A stretch of DNA of 14,418 nt, taken from contig JAEWKP010000119.1 of assembly GCA_023393655.1 (NCBI GenBank), positions 1 to 14,418 on the forward strand, given 5' to 3'. How positions within the stretch are numbered: position 1 is the first letter of the stretch; each line of letters starts with the position of its first letter. This document shows, piece by piece, positions 6,601 through 14,418 of this stretch. The translations under genes were made by a program, and so were the position numbers. Source of the stretch: Pseudomonadota bacterium (lineage in GTDB: Bacteria > Pseudomonadota > Alphaproteobacteria > Rhizobiales > Beijerinckiaceae). The notes below the pieces were generated by a model. That model made no database searches, had not been told where the DNA came from, and saw nothing but the letters and a program-made list of their open reading frames with translations.

Positions 6601-6634
6601 GCCGGCTCCGTCTCGACTGAGAGGCGGAGTTGGC
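6601..6634 (+). repeat. Strong intercistronic hairpin between SBP3 and the permease genes
   Basis: Bases 6601-6614 pair with 6621-6634 over 14 positions, three of them G-U, around the loop GACTGA (6615-6620). The inner 9 pairs are CTCCGTCTC with GAGGCGGAG. It starts 7 bases after the SBP3 stop and ends 23 bases before the permease ATG. No T-run follows. Hairpins in this position are known in ABC operons (malE-malF in Escherichia coli is the classic case) to stabilise binding-protein mRNA or limit read-through. That role here is inferred. Confidence 0.6.
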
Positions 6635-6644
6635 CTTGAGGCTT

Positions 6645-6650
6645 GGGAGG
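6645..6650 (+). promoter_or_regulatory. Ribosome binding site that decides the first permease start
   Basis: GGGAGG lies 7 bases before ATG 6658. A longer reading from TTG 6643 would place the start on top of this site, so ATG 6658 is preferred. Confidence 0.65.
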
Positions 6651-6657
6651 GCCTTCG

Positions 6658-7602
6658 ATGTTTCGATTTGCGCTGACCCGGATCGGGATGGCCCTGCCGA
6701 CGCTGCTGATTGTTGCGGTGTCGGTGTTCGTGCTGATCCGCCTGATCCCGGGCGATCCGGCCCAATTGATGCTGGGTGACCTGGCGACGCCGGCGAGCCT
6801 GGCCGATCTCAGGGCGCGGCTCGGGCTCGACCAGTCTCTGCCGGTGCAGTTCGGCATCTGGATCGGCAATGTCCTGACCGGCGATTTCGGCCAGTCGATC
6901 TCGTCGCAGCAGGCGGTGCTGCCGCTGATCCTGCAGCGCTTCTGGGTCTCCGCCCAGATCGTGCTCGTCGCCGTGCTGCTGGCGAGCTGCGTCGCGGTGC
7001 CCGCCGGCGTCATCGCCGCCTGGAAGCAGGATTCGGCTCTCGATCTCGGTTTGGTCGCGACCGCGACGCTACTGCTCTCGATCCCGACCTTCTGGCTCGG
7101 CCTGCTCTTGCTGCTGTTCTTCGGGCTCAAACTCGAATGGCTGCCGGTCGTCGGCTATGTCTCGATCGCCGAGAACCCCTGGGCCGGCATCCTCTATCTC
7201 GTCATGCCGATCCTGACGCTGTTCCTGCATGAGATCGGCGTGATCCTGCGCATGGCCCGCGCCTCGACGCTGGAGGTGCTCCGGCTCGACTACATCACCC
7301 ATGCCCGCGCCAAGGGCCTGTCGGAGCGCGCGGTGCTCTGGCGCCATGCCTTCAAGAACGCCTTCGGCCCGACCTGGACCCTGATCGGCCTCGTCCTCGG
7401 CAACCTGCTCGGCGGCATCGCGGTGGTCGAGACGGTCTTCACCATCCCCGGCCTCGGCCGCCTGCTCGTCGATGCGATCTTCGCGCGCGACTATCCGGTC
7501 ATCCAGGGCTGCATGCTCTTCGTCGCCTTCACCTATGTGCTGGTGAACCTCGTCATCGACCTCTGCTACCCGGTCTTCGATCCAAGGGTGACGGCGCAAT
7601 GA
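6658..7602 (+). CDS. ABC transporter permease, DppB type
   Basis: Inner-membrane permease subunit of the peptide/nickel importer class, 314 residues, the usual DppB length. It opens with the N-terminal helix (about 9-29) and the motif RLIPGDPAQ. After the large periplasmic loop, five more hydrophobic segments lie near 96-120, 131-155, 176-198, 233-260 and 282-303. The cytoplasmic EAA loop that docks the ATPase is at about 211-235 (DYITHARAKGLSERAVLWRH). The end shows the family signature DYPVIQGCMLF and DPRVTAQ. It should pair with the DppC-type permease, whose ATG overlaps its TGA by 4 bases. SBP3 lies 64 bases upstream behind a hairpin. The transported solute is unknown. Confidence 0.94.
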   Translation: MFRFALTRIGMALPTLLIVAVSVFVLIRLIPGDPAQLMLGDLATPASLADLRARLGLDQSLPVQFGIWIGNVLTGDFGQSISSQQAVLPLILQRFWVSAQIVLVAVLLASCVAVPAGVIAAWKQDSALDLGLVATATLLLSIPTFWLGLLLLLFFGLKLEWLPVVGYVSIAENPWAGILYLVMPILTLFLHEIGVILRMARASTLEVLRLDYITHARAKGLSERAVLWRHAFKNAFGPTWTLIGLVLGNLLGGIAVVETVFTIPGLGRLLVDAIFARDYPVIQGCMLFVAFTYVLVNLVIDLCYPVFDPRVTAQ

Positions 7603-8467
7603 GCAGCGAAAGCACCGTGAGCCGTAGCGGCACCGTGAAGAAGGCGAGCCGCATGAAGCTCCCCGCTCCCAATGCGATCGTCGGCGGCACGCTGATCGGC
7701 ATCCTGCTCATCGCCGCCGGCACCGGCGCGCTCTGGACGCCTTATGATCCGCTGAAGCTCTCCTTCCGCGAGAAGCTCGCGGCACCCTCGGCCCTGCACT
7801 GGCTCGGCACCGACGAGTTCGGCCGCGACGTGCTCTCGCGCCTGATGGCGGGGGCCGCGACCTCGGTCTGGATCTCGATCCTGACGGTGACGCTCGCCGT
7901 CATCTTCGGCACGCTGATCGGCCTGTTCTCCGGCTATATGCGTGGCTGGACCGACCGCATCATCATGGCCTTCAACGACGCCTTGCTCGCCTTCCCCGGC
8001 ATATTGCTGGCGCTCGGCCTGCTCGCGGTCGTCGGCGCCAACAAATACGGCATCATCGTCGCGCTCGGCATCGCCTATACGCCCTCGGTCGCCCGCGTCG
8101 TACGCGGCACGGTGCTGTCCCTGCGCGAGCGCGAGTTCATCGCCGCCTCGCGCGTGATGGGCAACTCCGAGGGCTTCACCATGGCCCGCCACATCCTGCC
8201 GAACTGCATCGCGCCATTGACCGTGCTGGCGACCTCGATGTTCGGCTATGTCCTGCTGGCCGAGAGCGCGCTCTCCTTCCTAGGCCTCGGTGTGCCGCCG
8301 CCGGCCCCGACCTGGGGTAACATGCTCGCCGGCTCCCGGCCCTATATCGGCCAGGCCGTCTGGCTCGGCATCTTCCCGGGCCTCGCCATCTCACAGACCC
8401 TGCTCGGCATCAATCTGCTCGGCGACGCCGTGCGCGACAGGCTCGACCCGCGGATGAGGGGCTCGCG

Positions 8468-8471
<4 letters not shown>
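7599..8471 (+). CDS. ABC transporter permease, DppC type
   Basis: Second permease subunit of the left importer, 290 residues. A cytoplasmic stretch rich in Ser, Lys and Arg precedes the first membrane helix (about 27-46). Then comes the DppC/OppC signature LGTDEFGRDVLSR (69-81). Further helices lie near 89-112, 121-145, 150-165, 205-230 and 250-274. The ATPase-docking EAA loop is about 178-200 (REFIAASRVMGNSEGF). The end has LGDAVRDRLDPRMRG, a common DppC ending. ATGA overlaps link it to the genes on both sides, so translation of permease, permease and ATPase is probably coupled. Start 7599 fits the overlap and the usual length. Confidence 0.94.
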
Positions 8472-10129
<1,658 letters not shown>

Positions 10130-10153
10130 ACCCGCCTCGCCTGAAGGAAACGC

Positions 10154-10186
10154 GCCATCATTCCGGGACAAGCCCGGAATGATGGC
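10154..10186. repeat. REP-type palindrome between the convergent operons
   Basis: GCCATCATTCCGGG (10154-10167) and CCCGGAATGATGGC (10173-10186) are perfect 14-base arms around ACAAG. From memory this resembles a dispersed extragenic palindrome (ATTCCGGG..CCCGGAAT) found in alphaproteobacteria such as Bosea and Bradyrhizobium; I could not search. A second small stem, CCGGG-CTGA-CCCGG, follows at 10193-10206. It begins 24 bases after the ATPase stop and could mark the 3' end of the left operon, though no T-run follows. Confidence 0.6.
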
Positions 10187-10211
10187 ATAGAGCCGGGCTG
10201 ACCCGGACCCG

Positions 10212-10235
10212 AAACCAAAGCCGCCCGGAGCGGCC
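10212..10235 (-). terminator. Probable intrinsic terminator of the minus-strand operon
   Basis: Read on the minus strand: GCCGC, loop TCCGG, GCGGC, then TTTGGTTT. One more pair, a G-U, can extend the stem. It begins 13 bases after the MFS stop at 10248, in the right place and orientation to end that transcript. The stem is short and the T-tract is interrupted by GG, so strength is uncertain. Confidence 0.45.
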
Positions 10236-10247
10236 GTCTTGACGACA

Positions 10248-11477
10248 TCACGCGCCGCGCTTGTCCAGAGGCACGATGAAGAAGCAGATCACGCCCGACA
10301 GCGCACAGGCGAACAGGCCGAGGTCGAAGCGGGAGGTCAGGCTCAGCACCATCGCAAACGCCGACGGGGCCACGACGTAACCGAGGAAGATCACGAGCGT
10401 CGCGGCGGCAGATGCCTCCCGAACCAGGCTTGGCGGGCAAGCGCGCGCGATCTCGGACAATTGGACACCGTTCCAGCTGGATACGGTAACGCCGGCGATC
10501 GCTGCGATGACGCAGTATATGGGGAAGGACCACTCCGGCGTCGCCAGGGCCAAAGTCAGTGACGTCGCGCCCGACGCCAATCCGATCAGGCGCAACAGGA
10601 GCCGCGGAGCGCCCAGGTGATCAGATAGCCAACCGAGAAAGACACGGCCTGCCACGCTCGTGGCCTGCATCAGCGCGTAGAGCGCGCCGGCGGTCTCAAG
10701 GCTGTAGCCGAGCTGCGAGACCGCATAGGTCATGAGATAGGCGAACCAGATCCCCTGCCCTATGGCCAGGCAGGCGCCGGCCGCCGCCAGACGAAGCAAA
10801 GTCGAAGACGCTGTCAGCGTCCTGATCGGCGTCACCAGATTGGAGACGGAGAGGATGACTCCGAGTCCGAATTTCAGGCCCCTCTCCCGATCACGATCGA
10901 GCGCCTCTCGCATCGGCTGGACACTGGCGATGATGGCAAGCACGAAGACTGCCGATGCCAGGAGGGCGATGCGCCAGCCATAGGCTGCCGCGAGAGGCGG
11001 CAAGGCGAGTCCCGCGATGACCCCTCCGAGGGGCACGCCAGCCTGCTTGATCGAGAAGATCATGCTGCGACGGCCATGAGGTGCCGTTCGATGCAGGACA
11101 TCGTTACCCGCCGGCGAAGACGGCCCGTAGCCAACTCCGATGAGGAGCGACGCGATACAGGCTGCGATCGTCCAACTCGGAAGAAAAAGCGCCAGCCCCA
11201 GGATTCCGATCATCAGCCCGGTCTGGAGCGCCCGCACGGAGCCGAGAGCTCTCAGATAGGGCGCCCCCAGGGCGAGGAAGAGAATCGACCCCAGCGTGTT
11301 CAGGCTGGCGAGATAACCCACCACTGAATCCGACCAGCCCCGCTCGGCGGCAAGGATTGGCGCGATCGTGGGAGGGATGCGGCTGAGGAAGGCCGTAGCC
11401 ATCTGTACCGCAACCATGGTGGCGAGAGCGAGCTGCCAGGATGGGGCGGACCCGGTCGCCAGGCGCCCGGGTTTCAC
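10248..11477 (-). CDS. Major facilitator superfamily (MFS) transporter
   Basis: Integral membrane secondary transporter of 409 residues, with about twelve hydrophobic segments spread along its length and a more polar central loop (about 189-202, REALDRDRERGLKF). Motif A is clear in the second half (GWLSDHLGAPR, 282-292) and degenerate in the first. SIKQAGVPLGG (142-152) is a segment I associate with CynX-like and related uptake-type MFS proteins, but this does not fix the substrate or direction. Start GTG 11477 is chosen because it overlaps the stop of the upstream ATPase gene as GTGA; GTG 11504 would add 9 residues but has no ribosome site. It is the last gene of the minus-strand ABC operon, so its solute may be related to that of the importer, for example as exporter of a breakdown product or as a second route. 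Function is otherwise unknown. Confidence 0.85.
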   Translation of the reverse strand: MKPGRLATGSAPSWQLALATMVAVQMATAFLSRIPPTIAPILAAERGWSDSVVGYLASLNTLGSILFLALGAPYLRALGSVRALQTGLMIGILGLALFLPSWTIAACIASLLIGVGYGPSSPAGNDVLHRTAPHGRRSMIFSIKQAGVPLGGVIAGLALPPLAAAYGWRIALLASAVFVLAIIASVQPMREALDRDRERGLKFGLGVILSVSNLVTPIRTLTASSTLLRLAAAGACLAIGQGIWFAYLMTYAVSQLGYSLETAGALYALMQATSVAGRVFLGWLSDHLGAPRLLLRLIGLASGATSLTLALATPEWSFPIYCVIAAIAGVTVSSWNGVQLSEIARACPPSLVREASAAATLVIFLGYVVAPSAFAMVLSLTSRFDLGLFACALSGVICFFIVPLDKRGA

Positions 11478-12460
11478 ACGCTCAACTCGCGCCAGCGCAA
11501 GCACGCGGTGCCGTGACCGTCTTCATCATCCAGCGCCGGATCGATCTCGGCACATTGCGATGTCGCGTATTGGCAGCGCGTCCGGAAGCGGCACCCGCTC
11601 GGAACATTGGACGGATCGGGCGGCTCGCCCTGCAGGGAGAAATTCTCGGTGACGCGGGGCCCGCCGATCACAGGGGCAGCCGACAGCAAGGCCTGCGTGT
11701 AGGGATGGCGTGGTGCGGCAAAGACCTCGGCGGTCCGCCCGATCTCGACGATCCTCCCGAGATACATCACGATCACACGGTCGCAGATCGACTGCACGAC
11801 GGCGAGGTCATGGCTGATGAAGACGTAGGTCAGATCGAACTCTGACTTCAGGTCGCGGAACAGCCTCAGCACGGTCGCCTGGACGGAAACGTCGAGCCCC
11901 GATGTGGGTTCGTCGAAAATGACGAGTTCCGGCCCGAGAACCAGGATCCGCGCCAGACCGACCCGTCGCTGCTGGCCGCCGCTGATCTCGTGGGGGTAAA
12001 GATCGAGATGCTCGACAGGCAATCCCACCGCCTTCACGATCTCCCTGACCTTTTCCTCCCGCTTCTGTTTCGGCCAGTCCGTGTGGATGATCAGCGGCTC
12101 GTGGAGCGAACGACGCAGCGTCCAGCGCGGGTCGAGGGAAGCGCCGGGGTCCTGGTAGACATATTGCAGCCGCGCCCGGATTCGCGCAGCGCGCTTCTGG
12201 CCCGGCGAGGCGATCCTCTCGCCCAGCATCCGGACTTCGCCCTCGCTGGGTTCGTGGATACCCATGAGCGTCTTGCCGAGCGTGGACTTGCCACAGCCGG
12301 ATTCACCGACGATTCCCAGGATCTCGCCCGGCTCGACCGCGAAGGAGACGTTGTCCAGCGCGCGCAGGCTGCCGACCTTCCGGTTGAGGAATCCCCGGAC
12401 CGGAAAGTGCCGGGCCAGGTTGTCGACTTCCAGGATCGCGGGATGATCGCGCTCAGACAT
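11474..12460 (-). CDS. ABC transporter ATPase, DppF/OppF type
   Basis: Cytoplasmic ATPase subunit of the right importer, 328 residues. Walker A GESGCGKS (52-59), Q-loop in VYQDP (Q103), signature ISGGQ (159-163), Walker B VIFDEP with E184, and switch His217 are all intact. The C-terminal extension (about 250-328) is the oligopeptide-transporter domain, with cysteines C290, C296, C303 and C320 in the pattern CRFRTRC..C..C. Start ATG 12460 is supported by GGAGGG 5 bases upstream and by an 8-base overlap with the DppD-type gene; a longer reading to 12514 would overlap that gene by 62 bases. It should pair with the DppD-type subunit. Substrate unknown. Confidence 0.94.
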   Translation of the reverse strand: MSERDHPAILEVDNLARHFPVRGFLNRKVGSLRALDNVSFAVEPGEILGIVGESGCGKSTLGKTLMGIHEPSEGEVRMLGERIASPGQKRAARIRARLQYVYQDPGASLDPRWTLRRSLHEPLIIHTDWPKQKREEKVREIVKAVGLPVEHLDLYPHEISGGQQRRVGLARILVLGPELVIFDEPTSGLDVSVQATVLRLFRDLKSEFDLTYVFISHDLAVVQSICDRVIVMYLGRIVEIGRTAEVFAAPRHPYTQALLSAAPVIGGPRVTENFSLQGEPPDPSNVPSGCRFRTRCQYATSQCAEIDPALDDEDGHGTACLRWRELSV

Positions 12461-13457
12461 GCGCACCCTCCGCCTTGGCCGACCAGGGATGATGACACGC
12501 AACGGCGTGACCATCGGAACCTGTCGTCAGCGCCGGCCTGCTCTCGTGACAGATGTCCGTTGCGCGCGGGCAGCGGGGATTGAAGCGGCAACCGTCGGGA
12601 GCCTTGAGCGGGCTTGGGACACCACCGGGAATTCCGACGGGATCGCGCCCCGGGGACGGCAGGCTGTCGAGCAGCATGCGAGTATAAGGGTGGCGGGGAT
12701 CGCCGAAGAACTGCTCGCGCGGAGCGATCTCCGCCGTCTGCCCGGCATACATCACCACGATCCGGTCGCAGATTTCCCAGGCGGCGCCGAGGTCATGGGT
12801 CGTGAACAGGACGGATACGCCGCGTTCGACCGCCAGCCGGCGCAACAGCCCGAGGATCTGCGCCTGAACCGTCACGTCCAAAGCCGTCGTCGGCTCGTCG
12901 GCGATGATCATCCGGGGCTGGGGGAGCAAAGCCATGGCGATCATGACGCGCTGACGCTGGCCGCCCGAGAGCTGATGGGGATATTTCGCCAGGATCGCTT
13001 TCGGCTGCGGCAGCTGAACCGCATCGAGCATGGCGATCGCACTCGCCTCGTCAGCCTTCCGCGAGCGGCCGAAACCTCCCCCGCCGTCCTGCGGAGCCTT
13101 GAAGCGCATCAGGTCCTGGATCTGGGTACCGATCCGGAACAGCGGATTGAAGCTCGCAAAGGGGTCCTGCGGGACGAAGGTCACGACCCGGCCACGCAGA
13201 TGTTCGGCCGCCTTGCCGCCCGCGAGCATATCGACACCGTCGAGCCGGATATGCCCGCTGTTGATCTCCGTCTGGCCTTCGGGAAGCGTTCCCAGAATCG
13301 CACGGGCAAGCGTCGACTTGCCGCAGCCGGACTCTCCGACCAGGCCGACAATCTCTCCCGGCTTCACGCTGATATCGATCCGGTCGAGCACCTTGGCGAT
13401 GCCCTTTTCGGTTCGGAAGCCCAGGGACAGGGCCTGGATATCGAGAAGATTGCTCAT
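12453..13457 (-). CDS. ABC transporter ATPase, DppD/OppD type
   Basis: Second ATPase subunit of the right importer, 334 residues. Walker A GESGCGKS (41-48), Q97 in VPQDP, signature LSGGQ (163-167), Walker B MIIADEP with E188, and switch His221 are present. The C-terminal domain has C290, C296, C303 and C321 (CRFNPRCP..C..C), the pattern reported to bind an iron-sulphur cluster in mycobacterial OppD. A Gly-rich insertion (DGGGGFGRSRK, about 124-134) lies in the helical subdomain. The frame stays open to 13853, but the upstream part is antisense to nothing and is out of frame within the permease gene. Start ATG 13457, two bases after the permease stop, gives a normal N-terminus (MSNLLDIQALSLGF). 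Confidence 0.94.
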   Translation of the reverse strand: MSNLLDIQALSLGFRTEKGIAKVLDRIDISVKPGEIVGLVGESGCGKSTLARAILGTLPEGQTEINSGHIRLDGVDMLAGGKAAEHLRGRVVTFVPQDPFASFNPLFRIGTQIQDLMRFKAPQDGGGGFGRSRKADEASAIAMLDAVQLPQPKAILAKYPHQLSGGQRQRVMIAMALLPQPRMIIADEPTTALDVTVQAQILGLLRRLAVERGVSVLFTTHDLGAAWEICDRIVVMYAGQTAEIAPREQFFGDPRHPYTRMLLDSLPSPGRDPVGIPGGVPSPLKAPDGCRFNPRCPRATDICHESRPALTTGSDGHAVACHHPWSAKAEGAHV

Positions 13458-13459
13458 GA

Positions 13460-14299
13460 TCAGACGCTGCGCCGCGTGCGCGGGTCGAGGATGTCGCGCA
13501 GGCCGTCGCCAAAGAGATTGAAGCCCAGCACCGTCAGGAAGATCGCGATGCCCGGAGCGAGCGCGTACCACCAGGCTTCGGGCAGGAACTCGCGGCTCTC
13601 CGCGATCATCCGGCCCCATTCGGGCGTGGGCGGCGGCGCTCCAAGCCCGAGAAAGCCCAGCGTTGCCGCGGTGAGGATCGTCGCGCCCATGCCGATCGAC
13701 GTCCGGACGATGATCGGCGAGGCGATGTTCGGCAGGATGTGCAGGACGATGACCCGCCAGGGCGAAGCCCCGAGCGCAACAGCGGACTCCACGAAGACCT
13801 CGTTCCGCATCGACCGCGTCTCGGCATAGACCAGACGCGCCCAGAACGGCCAATAGGTCAGCGAGAGCGCCAGGATGACGTTCTCGATCGATGGCCCGAG
13901 CGTCTGCGCGATGGCGATGGCCAGGACGATCTGGGGCACGGCCAGGAAGATCTCGGCGATCCGCATCAGCGCATCGCTGACCCAGTTCTGGTAATAGCCG
14001 GCGATGAGGCCGATCGGCACGCCGATGACCAGTGCCGAGCCGATGGCGATCCCGGCCAGCATCAGCGTGATCCTGGCGCCGAACAGCATGCGGCTGAAGA
14101 TGTCGCTGCCCATGCGGTCGGTACCGAAAAGAGCAGTGGCCGAGGGCGGCTGCAGCCGGTTCCCGATGTGGAAATCGAAGACATCGTTGGGAAAGGGAGC
14201 CAGCAGCGGCGCAAACAGCGCAGCCAGCGCGAGAAGGCTCAACAGGCTCAACCCGATGAAAGCGGCCTTGTCCCTGGCGAGGCGTTTGAGAAGACCCAT
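13460..14299 (-). CDS. ABC transporter permease, DppC type
   Basis: Inner-membrane permease of the right importer, 279 residues. A short positive N-terminus leads into helix 1 (about 12-34). The family signature LFGTDRMGSDIFSRML (57-72) follows, then further hydrophobic segments near 76-101, 112-132, 140-156, 190-216 and 243-264. The EAA docking loop is about 166-190 (NEVFVESAVALGASPWRVI). The end is LFGDGLRDILDPRTRR. ATG 14299 is preferred over GTG 14302 because GGGGAG (plus-strand 14307-14312) lies 7 bases upstream of it. The ATG overlaps the preceding DppB-type stop by one base (TGATG). It is only loosely similar to the DppC-type permease of the left system, so the two importers are not recent copies. 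Confidence 0.93.
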   Translation of the reverse strand: MGLLKRLARDKAAFIGLSLLSLLALAALFAPLLAPFPNDVFDFHIGNRLQPPSATALFGTDRMGSDIFSRMLFGARITLMLAGIAIGSALVIGVPIGLIAGYYQNWVSDALMRIAEIFLAVPQIVLAIAIAQTLGPSIENVILALSLTYWPFWARLVYAETRSMRNEVFVESAVALGASPWRVIVLHILPNIASPIIVRTSIGMGATILTAATLGFLGLGAPPPTPEWGRMIAESREFLPEAWWYALAPGIAIFLTVLGFNLFGDGLRDILDPRTRRSV

Positions 14300-14418
14300 C
14301 ACGCCGCTCCCCGCGGATCGATCGCGGCCTGCAACATATCCACCAGCAGGTTGATGAGGACGAACAACGCCCCCGTACAGAGGGTAAAACCCATCACCGC
14401 GTTGTAGTCGGACTGCAG
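14299..14418 (-). CDS. C-terminal end of an ABC permease, DppB type (partial)
   Basis: The minus strand reads 39 codons from the window edge to TGA at 14301-14299. The piece contains SDYNAVMGFTLCTGALF and VLINLLVDMLQAAIDPRG, which is the classic DppB/OppB ending: a DY-V-G segment, the last membrane helix, and a DPR tail. It runs straight into the DppC-type permease with a one-base overlap. It belongs to the right importer; the rest, and probably a binding protein, lie beyond the right edge. Confidence 0.85.
   Translation of the reverse strand: MQSDYNAVMGFTLCTGALFVLINLLVDMLQAAIDPRGAA

Noticed and set aside
4575..7130. Open minus-strand frame of 851 codons across the hydrolase, SBP3 and first permease
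   Set aside because: It is antisense to three well-supported genes and its translation is low-complexity and rich in Arg, Asp, Gly and Val, typical of frames left open by high-GC codon bias.
10130..10247. CRISPR-like or attachment-site reading of the palindromes between the operons
   Set aside because: Only one copy of the main palindrome is present, with no spacers, no integrase gene and no tRNA nearby.
13458..13853. Extension of the DppD-type ATPase by 132 residues upstream
   Set aside because: The extension overlaps the DppC-type permease in another frame and has no ATPase-like sequence. ATG 13457 gives a normal N-terminus.

Overview
The window is GC-rich DNA (rough impression, mid-60s percent) with tightly packed genes. 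It suggests an alphaproteobacterium of the Hyphomicrobiales, possibly Bosea-like. This is an inference from base composition, gene style and two intergenic repeats that resemble ones I recall from that group. Almost everything present is solute transport: two separate ABC importers of the peptide/nickel/opine (Dpp/Opp) class. No gap between genes exceeds 300 bases; the longest are 3968-4137 (170 bp) and 10130-10247 (118 bp). I see no tRNA, rRNA, CRISPR array or insertion sequence.

Left system (1-10129, mostly + strand). After the last 20 codons of an unidentified gene come two paralogous periplasmic solute-binding proteins, SBP1 and SBP2. They converge on a minus-strand GntR/FCD regulator. 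Divergent from the regulator is a second run: a cytosolic alpha/beta hydrolase, a third paralogous binding protein (SBP3), two permeases (DppB-type and DppC-type), and one ATPase carrying both nucleotide-binding domains (a DppD-DppF fusion). The two permease-ATPase junctions are 4-base ATGA overlaps. The simplest reading is one inner-membrane importer served by three related binding proteins. The hydrolase would process the imported ester or amide, and the FCD regulator would sense the substrate or its product. The 170-bp divergent region holds a possible -10 element, two inverted repeats that could be the operator, and a repeat-like element next to the regulator start. Hairpins after SBP1 and after SBP3 could raise binding-protein mRNA relative to downstream genes.

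Right system (10248-14418, - strand, read right to left). The end of a DppB-type permease is followed by a DppC-type permease, separate DppD-type and DppF-type ATPases, and an MFS transporter, all overlapping or nearly so. Both ATPases have the C-terminal four-cysteine motif; the fused ATPase of the left system lacks it. Any binding protein for this system would lie beyond the right edge.

The two systems converge on 10130-10247. This gap holds a strong 14-bp palindrome of repeat type and a probable minus-strand terminator. I found no wholly new type of system. The most unusual feature is three closely related binding proteins, a hydrolase and an FCD regulator arranged around one fused-ATPase importer, with substrate unknown.
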